A stretch of 64,000 nt of DNA from Hexactinellida sp. DTS-2022 (lineage: Eukaryota; Porifera; Hexactinellida), in assembly GCA_028753945.1 (NCBI GenBank), contig JAPNXP010000010.1, positions 809,042 through 873,041 of the forward strand. Reading direction: 5' to 3'. Positions 22,970 through 33,220 of this stretch are shown here, in pieces. A program made the translations under genes and the position numbers. Within the stretch, counting starts at the first letter, position 1. Each line of letters starts with the position of its first letter. The notes beneath the pieces were generated by a model, which worked only from the letters and a program-made list of their open reading frames with translations, did no database searches and was not told the DNA's origin.

Positions 22970-24880
22970 TTAGTTACGTATATACTCAAATAGTAGTCCC
23001 CCCCTCGGATAATTGCTCCCCAAAGAAGCAATTTAAAATTTATTACCGCTGCCCGGAGACAACATCTTAATCAAATGCAAGTATTAATAAAATTATCAAC
23101 CGACTACGTATTATGAATAAATTGTATTATACATAGGTGATATTATCGAAATTTCTTAAGATTTTGGTCCCAAAATGGAATAAAAACAATAATCGCCTAG
23201 GGCAAATACGGTAGTTTGTTTGTGAAGTATTTTATTAAAGTTTTACAACAATCTAGAGTTTTCAAGTTACATTAATAGTATTCTAATTTCTGACATGTAT
23301 TATTGTTTTTCTCAAAATTCTAGACTCCCAAAAGAATTTATCTTGGCACAGTTTATAAAATTTATACTAGTGGTTTTTAATTATGGGGCCCCCGGCCAGA
23401 TCTGGGGCTGATTATTAGTGAGCGATTACGATTACGATACGATTACAGATATAATAAGAAGTCATTGATGTAAATGATCACGTAAAGACTGAAAAATAAC
23501 ATGTGGCTTGCAAAAAATGATCTAAATCCAACGCAAACAAATTGAAACAATGTATCGAATGATAATTATCCCCAATCCTTTTCTTAGCAGTTTATTATAT
23601 GGGAAGTCTAATGAGCACTGCTAACAATAAGTATATGGTAGGGAGTAAGGAAAGCTGACTTGACATCATCAATGCAAATGGTAAATGCCACGGCCAGTAA
23701 AATGGGTAGTTGAGTGCAATTAAGTTATGAAAATAATATACATATTTGGCAATTTGCACTTAAGTTATAAACTCCGAGCACTTTTGGTATTGGAATGAAA
23801 ACTAATATTGTCCTTAAAAAGGAAGCTGAAGATTTCCAGAAACAACAACACAATAATAAAATTTGAACAAATATATTTGTCACAAAGTTTAAAAATCTTA
23901 CATTCAAACTATTTAAATAGTTTGAATGTAAGATTTTTGTTCAAGTTATGTTGTATGAGGTCATGAGTTTTTGTGCTTGATAAATTCGAGATCTGATATG
24001 TCAATGAATTCCTATAATAAATGTAATACAAGAAGATGAATAACGTTCATATTATAAAAGGGATGTAGATGTATGGGATTCCACTTGCTTCATAATTACC
24101 AATGCTGGATAAAATCTCCATCTTCTGAATTTTATTTAGTGTGTCGATTCATTTATATAGATTGTGAGTGGATATGTAATTTATATTTTATAATAATCCA
24201 CCACCAATAAAATTAAAACAATGGTAATTATTCCACCAATTAGTTCAATGCTGTTTTTGAAGGGTTACATACCACATTGTTAGCATCGACATAATACCAT
24301 ATACATACTATTTCCAGGATATTATTGGAGATAGAAGGTGTGTAAGCAGATATAAGTGAATGATAATGCTTACAGAACCGATCGGGGAAGGATATTTAGG
24401 GAAAAGTAGCTTTAGATATAATTTAATTAATTATGAATTGAATGATAAGTACTTATTTAATATTTACTTTGCTAATATAGGGTTTCGATCTATACGAACT
24501 TTGGCTCCAACGTTCTGAAACATTGGTGCAGTGTGCAGGTATTGATCACTACCATTTAGTAATTAATAGCATTTTAAGGTATAAATTACATATAGGTTTT
24601 GTTTTCTTTGACAATCTCTTGAATAACATATCATCAACATAAATATACTGCTAGTATATACATGTAATAGTTTAAATAAGGGCGCAACCTAATGTCGTCT
24701 AATGAACACACACTATACGCAATTGTATGTTAATAGAAGATATTGATTATTGAGTCACTTTTGTTCCAAGGTCTAACATACATTTACGCAATACATTTAA
24801 TCATTCAGTCATCGATGATTCAATGAGCTAACAACATGTGTAATATTGTGTTAGTATCTAGACATGAGCTCTAATTACAA
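22970..24880. other. Gene-poor AT-rich stretch with one perfect palindrome
   Basis: I find no supported gene. A perfect 48-bp palindrome is at 23891-23938 (AAAAATCTTACATTCAAACT and onward to its mirror complement). Short AG/GT-bounded segments at 24376-24420 (reading PIGEGYLGKSSF) and 24481-24538 (reading GFDLYELWLQRSETLV) could be orphan exons, but are too short to assign. Confidence 0.4.
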
Positions 24881-24980
24881 CACTGTAGTGTAATAAATTA
24901 ATGCAAATATCATTGTTAGGCACAAAAGTATAAATTCAAGAACATTTAAAATTATCAACAATACATTAACAAGTAATAAA

Positions 24981-25676
24981 ATGGCCTCTAATATTCCCTC
25001 CTTCATGAGCAATACGGCTAATAGCAGCAGTAAGACATCTCGTTCTACTCCAGATAGAACCAGATCTACACCGCCAGTAAATACGAATCCACCAAGAACC
25101 CAGACTCGTTCTGTCACAAAGAGCCCCACTACTGGCTCCAGACCTGCATCCACTCCAATCATCTCATCCCGAACTCCTTCTTTCCGGAGCGGAGCTAACA
25201 AGGAAGTATCAATTCCGAGACCTGTTGAGATCACCAAATGGGACCGCCTTATGAGACTAATCCCAAAAGACTGTGAGGTGTTTCCCCGCCCAAAAGCTGA
25301 AATGCCTTCTAAAAAGGAAGATCTCTGGGAGCTAATGTTCAAGGGGTACCACGATGTTCCTGATGAGCCCCCTAAGGTCTGGCACATCCTCACTACCATG
25401 CTCAGCTACAAGATCCGAGAGTTGAGGGAGAAGTGGGAGGTGGACTGTCCAGATGGTCTCTTCTGGGTCACATTTAAAGGGCGGAAAATAGACCCAGAGA
25501 CGAAGGACGGAAAGTGGATGGTCCGTGCTAGGATTCGCAAATCTGATAAATGGATGCACGCGTTTCTTATTAAGAATCCACCCACAATAGAGAGAGACTA
25601 CTCTCTGAAGCCGACTGATGAAGTAGTATGGGCAGTCGGTGGCTACGACTACTGGGACGTTCTTCCTGATTGGTAG
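24981..25676 (+). CDS. Unrecognised 231-residue protein
   Basis: A single open frame from an ATG in good context (AAAATGGCC) to TAG. The first ~75 residues are low complexity, rich in Ser, Thr, Pro and Arg, with repeated TP/SP dipeptides, and are probably disordered. The remaining ~150 residues look folded: charged helical stretches (WDRLMRLIPKD, LWELMFKGYHDVP, MLSYKIRELREKWEVD) and Trp-rich strands (GLFWVTFKGRKID, KWMVRARIRKSDKWMHAF, ending WDVLPDW). I recognise no domain. The coding region is clearly more GC-rich than its surroundings and has no repeat arms, so it looks selected and not random. It could be an intronless host gene, a domesticated transposon protein or an acquired gene. A possible AATAAA lies near 25939. 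Confidence 0.65.
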   Translation: MASNIPSFMSNTANSSSKTSRSTPDRTRSTPPVNTNPPRTQTRSVTKSPTTGSRPASTPIISSRTPSFRSGANKEVSIPRPVEITKWDRLMRLIPKDCEVFPRPKAEMPSKKEDLWELMFKGYHDVPDEPPKVWHILTTMLSYKIRELREKWEVDCPDGLFWVTFKGRKIDPETKDGKWMVRARIRKSDKWMHAFLIKNPPTIERDYSLKPTDEVVWAVGGYDYWDVLPDW

Positions 25677-26438
25677 TAGAGTCTCTCCTGTCTGTATTGT
25701 TTAATTTATCATGCTGTATTGTAGATTTAATTTAATTGGACCAAGAAAGAGATATAGAATTATACCAAAACTTCCTGTAGCAATTGAATTTGCATCCCTA
25801 AGTAACGTGGCTACAGATACACGTTACTTAAGGTCAAGTTTCCATGTTTATAGGCAATTCAATCAAATCTAACCAATCATAGGAATTCCAAATAGATTGG
25901 TTAGATTTAACTGAATTGCTTTATTCTCTAGCAAATACAATAAACTGTAGTAATCTTAGATTTAATTTACTATTTCAGTCATTAATATAGTTCAAGGATG
26001 TTATAGTGTACTGCAGTTATTCCCAAAATTAATTAATTTAAGAAGATTAGGATAACATTAGAAGAAAATCTTCTAAATTAACTTTTGGAAAAATTATGTT
26101 TTTGAGGGTTTACTTAGTTACTAGTTTTTGAATGAGGATATCAGTTATGTTATGTTAGCTATTATGCTTATTGAATCTATTCGGTTAATTTGTTTTTTTG
26201 CTTCAGGTAAATTTCAAACTAAAATTCATTAGATGTTGTTTTAAATATTGACCCTGTCATATGCCCGAATAAGCAATACAAACTTGAATAAAGTAGACTG
26301 GCTCTTGTTGATTAAGTTTATATAGTAAACAGAAGTCTTAATTGGTCATATCTACAAATATATAGTGTATTTACTCTACCAAATCGAAACAAGAGATGAC
26401 TTAATGTAATGAACAATCACTAACAAAGAAGATTAATA

Positions 26439-26569
26439 CAGTAGAACATGTCTAATCCGACACCCATTGGGATTGGGAAATTAGTGTCATATTGCCAAAT
26501 TGTCGGATTATGCAGGCTCTAATGCATAGTCCGACGCTCATTGGATAAGGAAAAATGTCGGTTCTGCTG
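26439..26569. mobile_element. pogo/Tigger-like MITE
   Basis: The left end after TA is CAGTAGAACATGTCTAATCC. The right end, inverted, reads CAGCAGAACCGACAT. The interior repeats CCGAC-CATTGG blocks. It belongs to the same group as the relic at 14933. Confidence 0.6.
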
Positions 26570-26764
26570 AATTCCAGATTATAGTATTAACTATTACACC
26601 TATTTCTTCAATACAACAAAGAACTAGAGAGCATAACAATAACAAAATCCAAAATTGCAGCTGTGCCGACGCATGTTCCTTTGGTGGAACTATATTTTGG
26701 TGGTGGTTTATTGATAGTGCCTCCCAGGGATGGATCCAGCACAAAAAATCTGGGGGGGGCGCAT

Positions 26765-27093
26765 CAGAGGCGTAGCTATAGGCGGTTCATTGAACTCATA
26801 ATTAGTATATTAAAATCTCTGTACGCCTGTACAGAACAGCCAAAATCCCTATACCGTACAGGGAATCCCTGTACGGTCTTCAGGTATGCAAAGGTTCCAA
26901 AATTCACCATTTGCAGATATACTTCAATCATTCTTGGTCAAAATTTCGGGAAATGCCATTTCCGAACCCAAATTTACCCAGATGTATGCCGCGAACCTCC
27001 TTAAATTTTAATACTCCAATTTGAACTATTGGGGTCGGGTGCCCCGGCACATACTTTTGAACTGGGGCCCCCGAAACCTTAGCTACGCCACTG
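26765..27093. mobile_element. hAT-like MITE nested in the 3.4-kb insertion
   Basis: The ends are CAGAGGCGTAGCTA and, inverted, CAGTGGCGTAGCTA, a very common hAT MITE terminus. The flanking duplication is decayed (GGGCGCAT and GGTGCAAT). Confidence 0.7.
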
Positions 27094-27233
27094 GGTGCAA
27101 TGCCCAGCGTTGGGCATTAGAATTGTGGACGCCGCAGGATGCGCCCGCGAGTCAAATGTGCAGTTTTGGACGTTATTTTTAAAGAATTGCATTTGAGAAA
27201 GCAACTTTCAAGAAAGTTGAAAAATATTTAATA

Positions 27234-29489
27234 CTAGCGCGCTTCGCTTGCTAGGTCGCTTCGCGGCAGAACACAACCACACACCAACCGCTTCGCGGTT
27301 GGTGTGTGGTTTATATACTCCTAATATTGATTATAAAGCGTAAATAGGCCTAAAATGTAGAATTTAACAATGTGAAATTTAGTGATTACGTCATCATTCG
27401 ATAAGGAGAAAGCATATTGGTGATCTGGTGTGACCAACGTGTCCGCAATCCGCATCACAATCTCTTAAAGGGCGCGATTTATGTGTGATTAAGTGAATTT
27501 TCAGGGTTCTCGAAATGTGACAATGAAGTCATAACTTGTCGAGGTGTGAGAAATTTTGAGTGGAAACCTTAACTTGTTGACGGGTGCCAAAAGTTACCCC
27601 TATATGCCAAAAATCACATTTTAGTAGGGTCAAAAATGAAGGTTCCGTGACCAACCTCTGGCTAGTTAAGTTTTATGCCTGATTCTGATACTTTAGGATA
27701 TAACTCGCGATTTAAGCTCCCATGCCGCTCTGGAAAGTTTGGGCAAACTTTTTATAGCGACAAATTCAAAGGGCCTCCGGCAATCATTTTGAAAAATTAA
27801 GGCCCCTCTCTGAACATTTCATAAATTGAGATTAGAGTATTTTTGAACAGTATGCATTAATTAGTAGCTGCACTGAAAATTTCAACTCAATCGGGACTAT
27901 ACTTTTAATGTACTAACCTTTTGAAGATTCTTACGTCATTTGTCACCATGGGAGGTCCCTTCTCTAAACTATTTTTTTAAGGCGTCCGACCTTCTGGAAT
28001 AGGCTACTGAACGCCTAATTTTTTATGTTAAAATCCACTAGATTATTCTATTAGCTATATATTCAAAACAAAGTTTGACTCTCTAGCTCATATAGTTTCC
28101 AAGTTACAGCAAGGTATGTGAATATGGAACTAAATGACGAATCATTGTATTTAACATTATTTGTGAATTTTCTATTCATTTTAATTTCCAGGAAAATTGG
28201 GTTGTTATCAATGCGATGTTAGTGCCAATATAGTTAGTACTAACTAGCTACCTTTACGTAATAGAGCGTTTTAATTGATATCTTGTTTACTTTCAATACA
28301 GCACCAATGACTTTCTGGAATTATTTTCAAAGGTGAGAAATTCCAACTTATCATCCCGACAGTGTTGAAAGTAAACACGAAATCAATTAAAACGCTCTAT
28401 TACGTATAGGTATCTAGTTAGTACTAACTATATTGGCACTAACGTCGCATTGATGACTACTCAATTTTCCAGGAAATGAAAGTGAATAGAAAATTCTCAA
28501 ATAATGTTAAATACAATGATTCGTCATTTAGTTCCATATTCACATACCTTGCTGTAACTTGGAAAATATATGAGCTAGAGAGTCAAACTTTATTTAGAAT
28601 ATATAGCTAATAGAATTATCTAGTGGATTTTAATATAAAAATTTAGGGGCTCAGTAGCCTATTCCAGAAGGTCGGAGGCCTTAAGGGATTTGAAGCATAT
28701 CTCATCCTATATACATGCAATAACCTTTTAACTCGCTATGTAGTATGTCTCCATGTAAATCTCGGTAATAGACCTAAATTTATCACTTTGACTATACAAA
28801 AATTAAAAAATCCAGTCATTTGACGTCAAAATTGTGATAATTATATATATAAAGTGGCCGATTAAAACGATTATGGGTCAATTTTCTTTGCTTCGTCACC
28901 CCCATGTGAGATCTCCAGAAGAGTCAAAGTGGTAAATTTAGGTCTATTACCGAGATTTACATGGAGACATACTACATAGCGAGTTAAAAGGTTATTGCAT
29001 GTATATAGGATGAGATATGCTTCAAATCCCTTAAAAAAATAGTTTAAAGAAGGGACCTCCCATGGTGACAAATGACGTAAGAATCTTCAAAAGGTTACTA
29101 CATTAAAAGTATAGTCCCGATTGAGTTGAAATTTTCAGTGCAGCTACTACTTATTGCATACTGTTCAAAAATACTCTAATCTCAATTTATGAAATGTTCA
29201 GAGAGGGGCCTTAATTTTTCAAAATGATTGCCGGAGGCCCTTTGAATTTGTCGCTATAAAAAAGTTTGCCCAAACTTTCCAGAGCGGCATGGGAGCTTAA
29301 ATCGCGAGTTATATCCTAAAGTATCAGAATCAGGCATAAAACTTAACTAGCCAGAGGTTGGTCACGGTACCTTCATTTTTGACCCTACTATTTGGAAACC
29401 GTTCAGTTTCTTCAATCAACTCGGAACATACAAACAAATATATATACACACACACATATACACCCAGCCTTGTGTTTTAATAGTATAGA
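27234..29489 (-). mobile_element. Non-autonomous Helitron, 2.26 kb
   Basis: Read on the minus strand it starts after A with TCTATACTATTAAAACAC and ends GCGAAGCGCGCTAG before T. This fits the Helitron rule of insertion between A and T with TC at the 5' end and CTRR at the 3' end. Short GC-rich self-complementary sequence precedes the end. A strong hairpin (ACCACACACCAACCGC and complement) lies at 27267-27312. No Rep/helicase frame is present; the interior is the compound palindrome at 27622-29390. Confidence 0.65.
27622..29390. repeat. Compound 1.77-kb palindrome
   Basis: Three inverted repeats are arranged as A B B' C C' A'. A (27622 to about 27990) pairs with A' (about 29035-29390). B (about 27990-28310) pairs with B' (about 28340-28680). 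C (about 28683-28805) pairs with C' (about 28915-29030). Arm identity is high throughout by eye. Frames within it are mirror images and not genes. Confidence 0.9.
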
Positions 29490-29759
29490 TACGTCAAATA
29501 AATCTATTCTATATTCATACATAACTATAAATTAATAATGAATTAATCAAACTATCAATTAACCAACAATCACAATGAATCAACAGTTAAAAATTAGTTA
29601 ACGATTTTTCCTGATATTTGGTATATAACGTTCCCAAAAGTACTCACCGAAAAGATAGGGAAGAGAACTCTCATATGTTTCTCTCAACCAATCTCGGAAA
29701 TTGTGCCAGTCCCTAGATATAATTTTGGAATATATTATCATATTTTTGGGGGGAAGGGG

Positions 29760-30047
29760 TAGTGGCGTATCCAGGATTATCGTGAGCGGATCCTCTGGAG
29801 CGAGCGAAGCGAGCAACGGTAAGGGGGGGATCTGGGGGGCAACCCCCCATAAATTCTTTTGAATCTTAGACGCTCAAACATCGATGTACAGCTATTCTTG
29901 TCACATAGTAGGAGGAGTGTAATATTGTGCAGTTGTACCAAAGATGTTTAGATGTTTTTTGAATTATAAATAACAACATACCCCTTTTGGAAACCAGTTA
30001 TGAGGGGGTGTTTTGGACACCCAAATCCCCCCCTGGATACGCCACTG
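29760..30047. mobile_element. hAT-like MITE nested in the 3.4-kb insertion
   Basis: The ends are AGTGGCGTATCCAGG (first base mutated) and, inverted, CAGTGGCGTATCCAGG. Both flanks are G-runs, so the duplication cannot be read. It contains the GAGCGAGCGAAGCGAGC block. Confidence 0.7.
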
Positions 30048-30460
30048 GGGGGGGGTTCGCACTCCCCCTGATCCATTTTGAAGGGGGGGGGTGCAACCCC
30101 CCAGAACCCCCCCGGTGGATCCATCCCTGGTGCCTCCAAAGGAACATGCTGTCGGCACAGCTGCAATTTTTGATTTTTTTACGCCATGTCATTATCACTA
30201 TGAAGGTGTTAAATTATTTCAGAAAGGTGTTTCAAAAGGCAACGACCCTTAGTGAGTTGGAAGTTTCGTTTTAGCTTACCTCATTTCAAAGATATTCAAG
30301 TTTCAGTAGAATATAATATTTGATGAGTCAACATTTATATGTGCGTGTTGGGTGATCACCCAACACCAACCAACCCATTCGTAATATGGAATTCACAAAA
30401 TTGTAAAAACACATTTTTTTGACGATGTCATCATCAGCTCAAGGTGTCAAGACCCACTTG

Positions 30461-30627
30461 CATAGGCGTCGTAAACCGCCCGGGTGCCCGGAAATGTCCG
30501 GGCGGGCCGAAGGGATTGTCCCTATGCTACTAACACTAAACTCCGAGTTTACCCGGAGTTTACCCGGACATTACCCGGAATTTCCGGGCGGCCCGAAGGA
30601 TTGACCTTTGCATTTACGACGCCTATG
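30461..30627. mobile_element. hAT-like MITE, 167 bp
   Basis: The ends CATAGGCGTCGTAAA and complement are flanked by a perfect 8-bp duplication CCCACTTG (30453-30460 and 30628-30635). It sits in a copy of the array long unit, whose sequence reads through once the MITE is removed. Confidence 0.88.
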
Positions 30628-31233
30628 CCCACTTGTATAGGTGGTACGTGGCATAAGGACCAATTGATATATTGAAAGTTTGTTTCTATCTTGTATCATC
30701 TCTGAGATTAATGAAATTTAGCTAATTAGTATAAATACTTAATTAATTTTTTAATTATTTAACACCATTATTATGTACAGCAAAATAAATTAAGTTCAAT
30801 TATTTGAATAATTATTAATCTAAATTGAATTTCATTATCATAATTGAATTCAGCGCACTCGAGAACCCCAATAATCTATTTGGAACCATCTCTATAAGCT
30901 AAACACAGAGCAAATTAATTAGAATTAAATATGTCATCAAGAATATTCTAAGCAGAAGGAAATATAATCACATAATCTTTCGTTGTTATGGAATGTAAAA
31001 TCTTCGTTTTCAATTGGAAAATAGAAGCCTACTCGATCTCACAAGTTGAATCAATATAATTATCACAAGTTGAAACAATAGAATTAGATTTAACACTTTC
31101 AATTGAACTGAAGTGTTAGTAAACAAAGGAAATTTCAACCTCCATTTATGACATGAATTAAACCCAAAAATATAAAATTATGTATAAAATTCCGGGAAAA
31201 GTGGGGGGGCTATAACCGCCCCGGACCCCCTAT

Positions 31234-31407
31234 CAGGGGTGGCGCTAGGGGGGAGGCAGGGGGGGGGGCAATAGCCCTCCCGTCGGGGAACCTTGCCCCC
31301 CCCCCGTCGGGGAAAGATTATACGGGGCAGCTGATCGCGTCCCTCTATTTAGCCCCCCCCGTCGGGGATCTTAGCCCCCTGTCGGGGAAATACTGGCGCC
31401 ACCCCTG
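31234..31407. mobile_element. hAT-like MITE, GC-rich
   Basis: The ends CAGGGGTGGCGCTA and, inverted, CAGGGGTGGCGCCA enclose four CCCGTCGGGGA units. No target duplication is legible. Confidence 0.6.
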
Positions 31408-31547
31408 CTAGAGATCTCGACGCCTCTGCCTATAATATATGAGTACAAAAAGATGAAGAGCGTACATAATATGAAAGGAATGAAGGTGTAATTGATTTCA
31501 AGTAATTCGTGAATAGCTATGCTGTCTAACGACTCCATCATGCGAAA

Positions 31548-31715
31548 TTTATTACTGTGCCGACTATACTATAGTATAGTGGCCCAGTTCTAATCTTACT
31601 GCCTTGGTTATTTATTATTACTGTGCCGACTATACTATAGTATAGTGGCCCAGTTCTAATCTTAGTGCGTTGGTTATTACTGTGCCGACTATACTATAGT
31701 ATAGTGGCCCAGTTC
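31548..31715. repeat. Three tandem copies of short palindromic repeat A
   Basis: The unit is about 64 bp: ACTGTGCCGACTATACTATA followed by GTATAGTGGCCCAGTTCTAA, then CTTACTGCCTTGG and TTATT. The core ACTATACTATAGTATAGT is self-complementary. Other copies occur at 32385-32533, 37920-38150, 45700-45830, 48376-48490, 49945-50130 and 54478-54500, usually with TTA-rich tails. Confidence 0.9.
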
Positions 31716-32200
31716 TAATCTCAGAGATGATACAAGATAGAAACAAACTTCCAATTTATCAATTGATCCTTATGGCAATTAACACCTCAACAAATGGTCT
31801 TGACACATTGAGGTGATGATGACATCGTCAAAAAAATGTGTTTTCAAAGTTTTGTGAATACTATATTTCGAATGGGTTGGTTCGTGTAGGATGATCACCC
31901 AACACGCACATTTAAAATGCTGAATCATCACCTATTATTCTACTGAATTTTGTATATCTCTATAATTAAGTGAGCTAAATGGAAACTTCCACCACTCTAA
32001 TGCTCGTTGCCTTCTGAAACACCTTTCTGAAATAATTTAACACCTTCATGGTGATGATGACATGGCGAAAAAATCCAAAATTCAGCTGTGCCGACAGTAT
32101 TTTCCTTGGAGGCACTATCAATTACCCAACCGGTAGCCACCAAATGATAGTGACACCAAAGGGAAATGCGTCGGCACAGCTGCAATTTTGGATTTTTTTA
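31716..32200. repeat. Copy of the array long unit with terminal hairpin
   Basis: It has the blocks TCAGAGATGATACAAGATAG, GATGACATCGTCAAAAAAAT and GATGATGACATGGCGAAAA, then the hairpin at about 32085-32195 (CAGCTGTGCCGACAG and GTCGGCACAGCTG). Confidence 0.8.
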
Positions 32201-32216
32201 ATTACTGTGCCGACTA

Positions 32217-32385
32217 CAGTGGAACCTCCACAAACGGGGTCTGTGGAAACGGGGATCCTCTGAAAATTGGATTAAAAAAAAATTCAGCAAATTCCTAGTC
32301 CCATATAAAATGAACCTCCACAAATGGGGAATCGGGGTGGCTAAGACCTTGCGTCCCTGGCACCCCGTTTGTGGAGGTTCCACTG
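32217..32385. mobile_element. pogo/Tigger-like MITE, 169 bp
   Basis: The ends CAGTGGAACCTCCACAAACG and complement are flanked by TA on both sides. Removing it with one TA restores an exact copy of palindromic repeat A (GCCGAC-TA-TACTATAG), which proves the boundaries. Confidence 0.9.
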
Positions 32386-32533
32386 TATACTATAGTATAG
32401 TGGCCCAGTATTGGTCTTAGTGCTTTGGTATATTATTATTATTATTACTGTGCCGACTATACTATACTATAGTGGCCCAGTTCTAATCTTAGTGCCTTGG
32501 TTTGTTATTACTGTGCCGACTATACTATACTAT

Positions 32534-32745
32534 GGGATACATACAATTCGTGACCAGACAATTCGTGACCGACAATTCGTGACACTTACAATTCGTGACA
32601 AGACAATTCGTGACATTTACAATTCGTGACAAGACAATTCGTGACATTTACAATTCGTGACAAGACAATTCGTGACATTTACAATTCGTGACATTTACAA
32701 TTCGCGACAAGACAATTCGTGACGACTGACCAGGCAATTCGTCAC
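32534..32745. repeat. Left tandem-repeat terminal arm of the MULE
   Basis: About thirteen copies of ACAATTCGTGAC alternate with AG, TTT, CG or similar spacers. The inverse array is at 37733-37919; the outermost unit order is nearly conserved between arms. Confidence 0.92.
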
Positions 32746-33220
32746 CTTTCGCAAATGGCAAGGTTGCCGTGGGTATGGGAACTCCCATAGGATGGGAAAT
32801 AAATTCAACCTATGGTAATCCCACAAAAATTATGTGGGATTGGGATGGGAATTAAAATTCCATTCCCACGGAAACCCTGAAACGGACATATTATTTTCAG
32901 CAATTATGCCAATAAAATTGATACTACGTAAATAGTATTCAAGTCTGTGTCGCTTCGGAGGGAAATTGTATTCACATATGTATAGTTAACTAAATGCAGT
33001 TCTCATGGAATTCTTAAAGGAATGGAAATATTAGTAATTAACTAAATGCAGTTCTCATGGAATTCTTAAAGGAATGGAAATATTAGCAATTAAGAGAAAC
33101 TGATATTTTATAACATATATATATTTCCAATTTGACTCAAACTGAAAGAATATATAGTTTATTTCACTCCTAGACAAACAAACAAATGAAAAATAAATAA
33201 ATGAAAATAACATAAATGAA

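Larger units (their letters stand above)
26725..30129. mobile_element. Composite hAT-type insertion, 3.4 kb
   Basis: The ends CAGGGATGGATCCA and complement are flanked by a perfect 8-bp duplication GTGCCTCC (26717-26724 and 30130-30137). Removing the element and one duplication restores an ordinary array hairpin running from 26650 into 30165, so the boundaries are secure. It contains no hAT transposase that I can see; most of its length is later insertions at 26765, 27234 and 29760. Confidence 0.85.

Noticed and set aside
29948-30274. Overlapping Gly/Pro-rich frames
   Set aside because: They come from G/C runs of MITE ends (GGGGGG, CCCCCC) and have no gene-like features.
31548-31715. Resemblance of repeat A (AGTATAGTGG, AGTTCTAATC) to tRNA A and B boxes
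   Set aside because: The two boxes are only a few bases apart and no cloverleaf forms; it is a short palindromic repeat, not a tRNA or a normal SINE.
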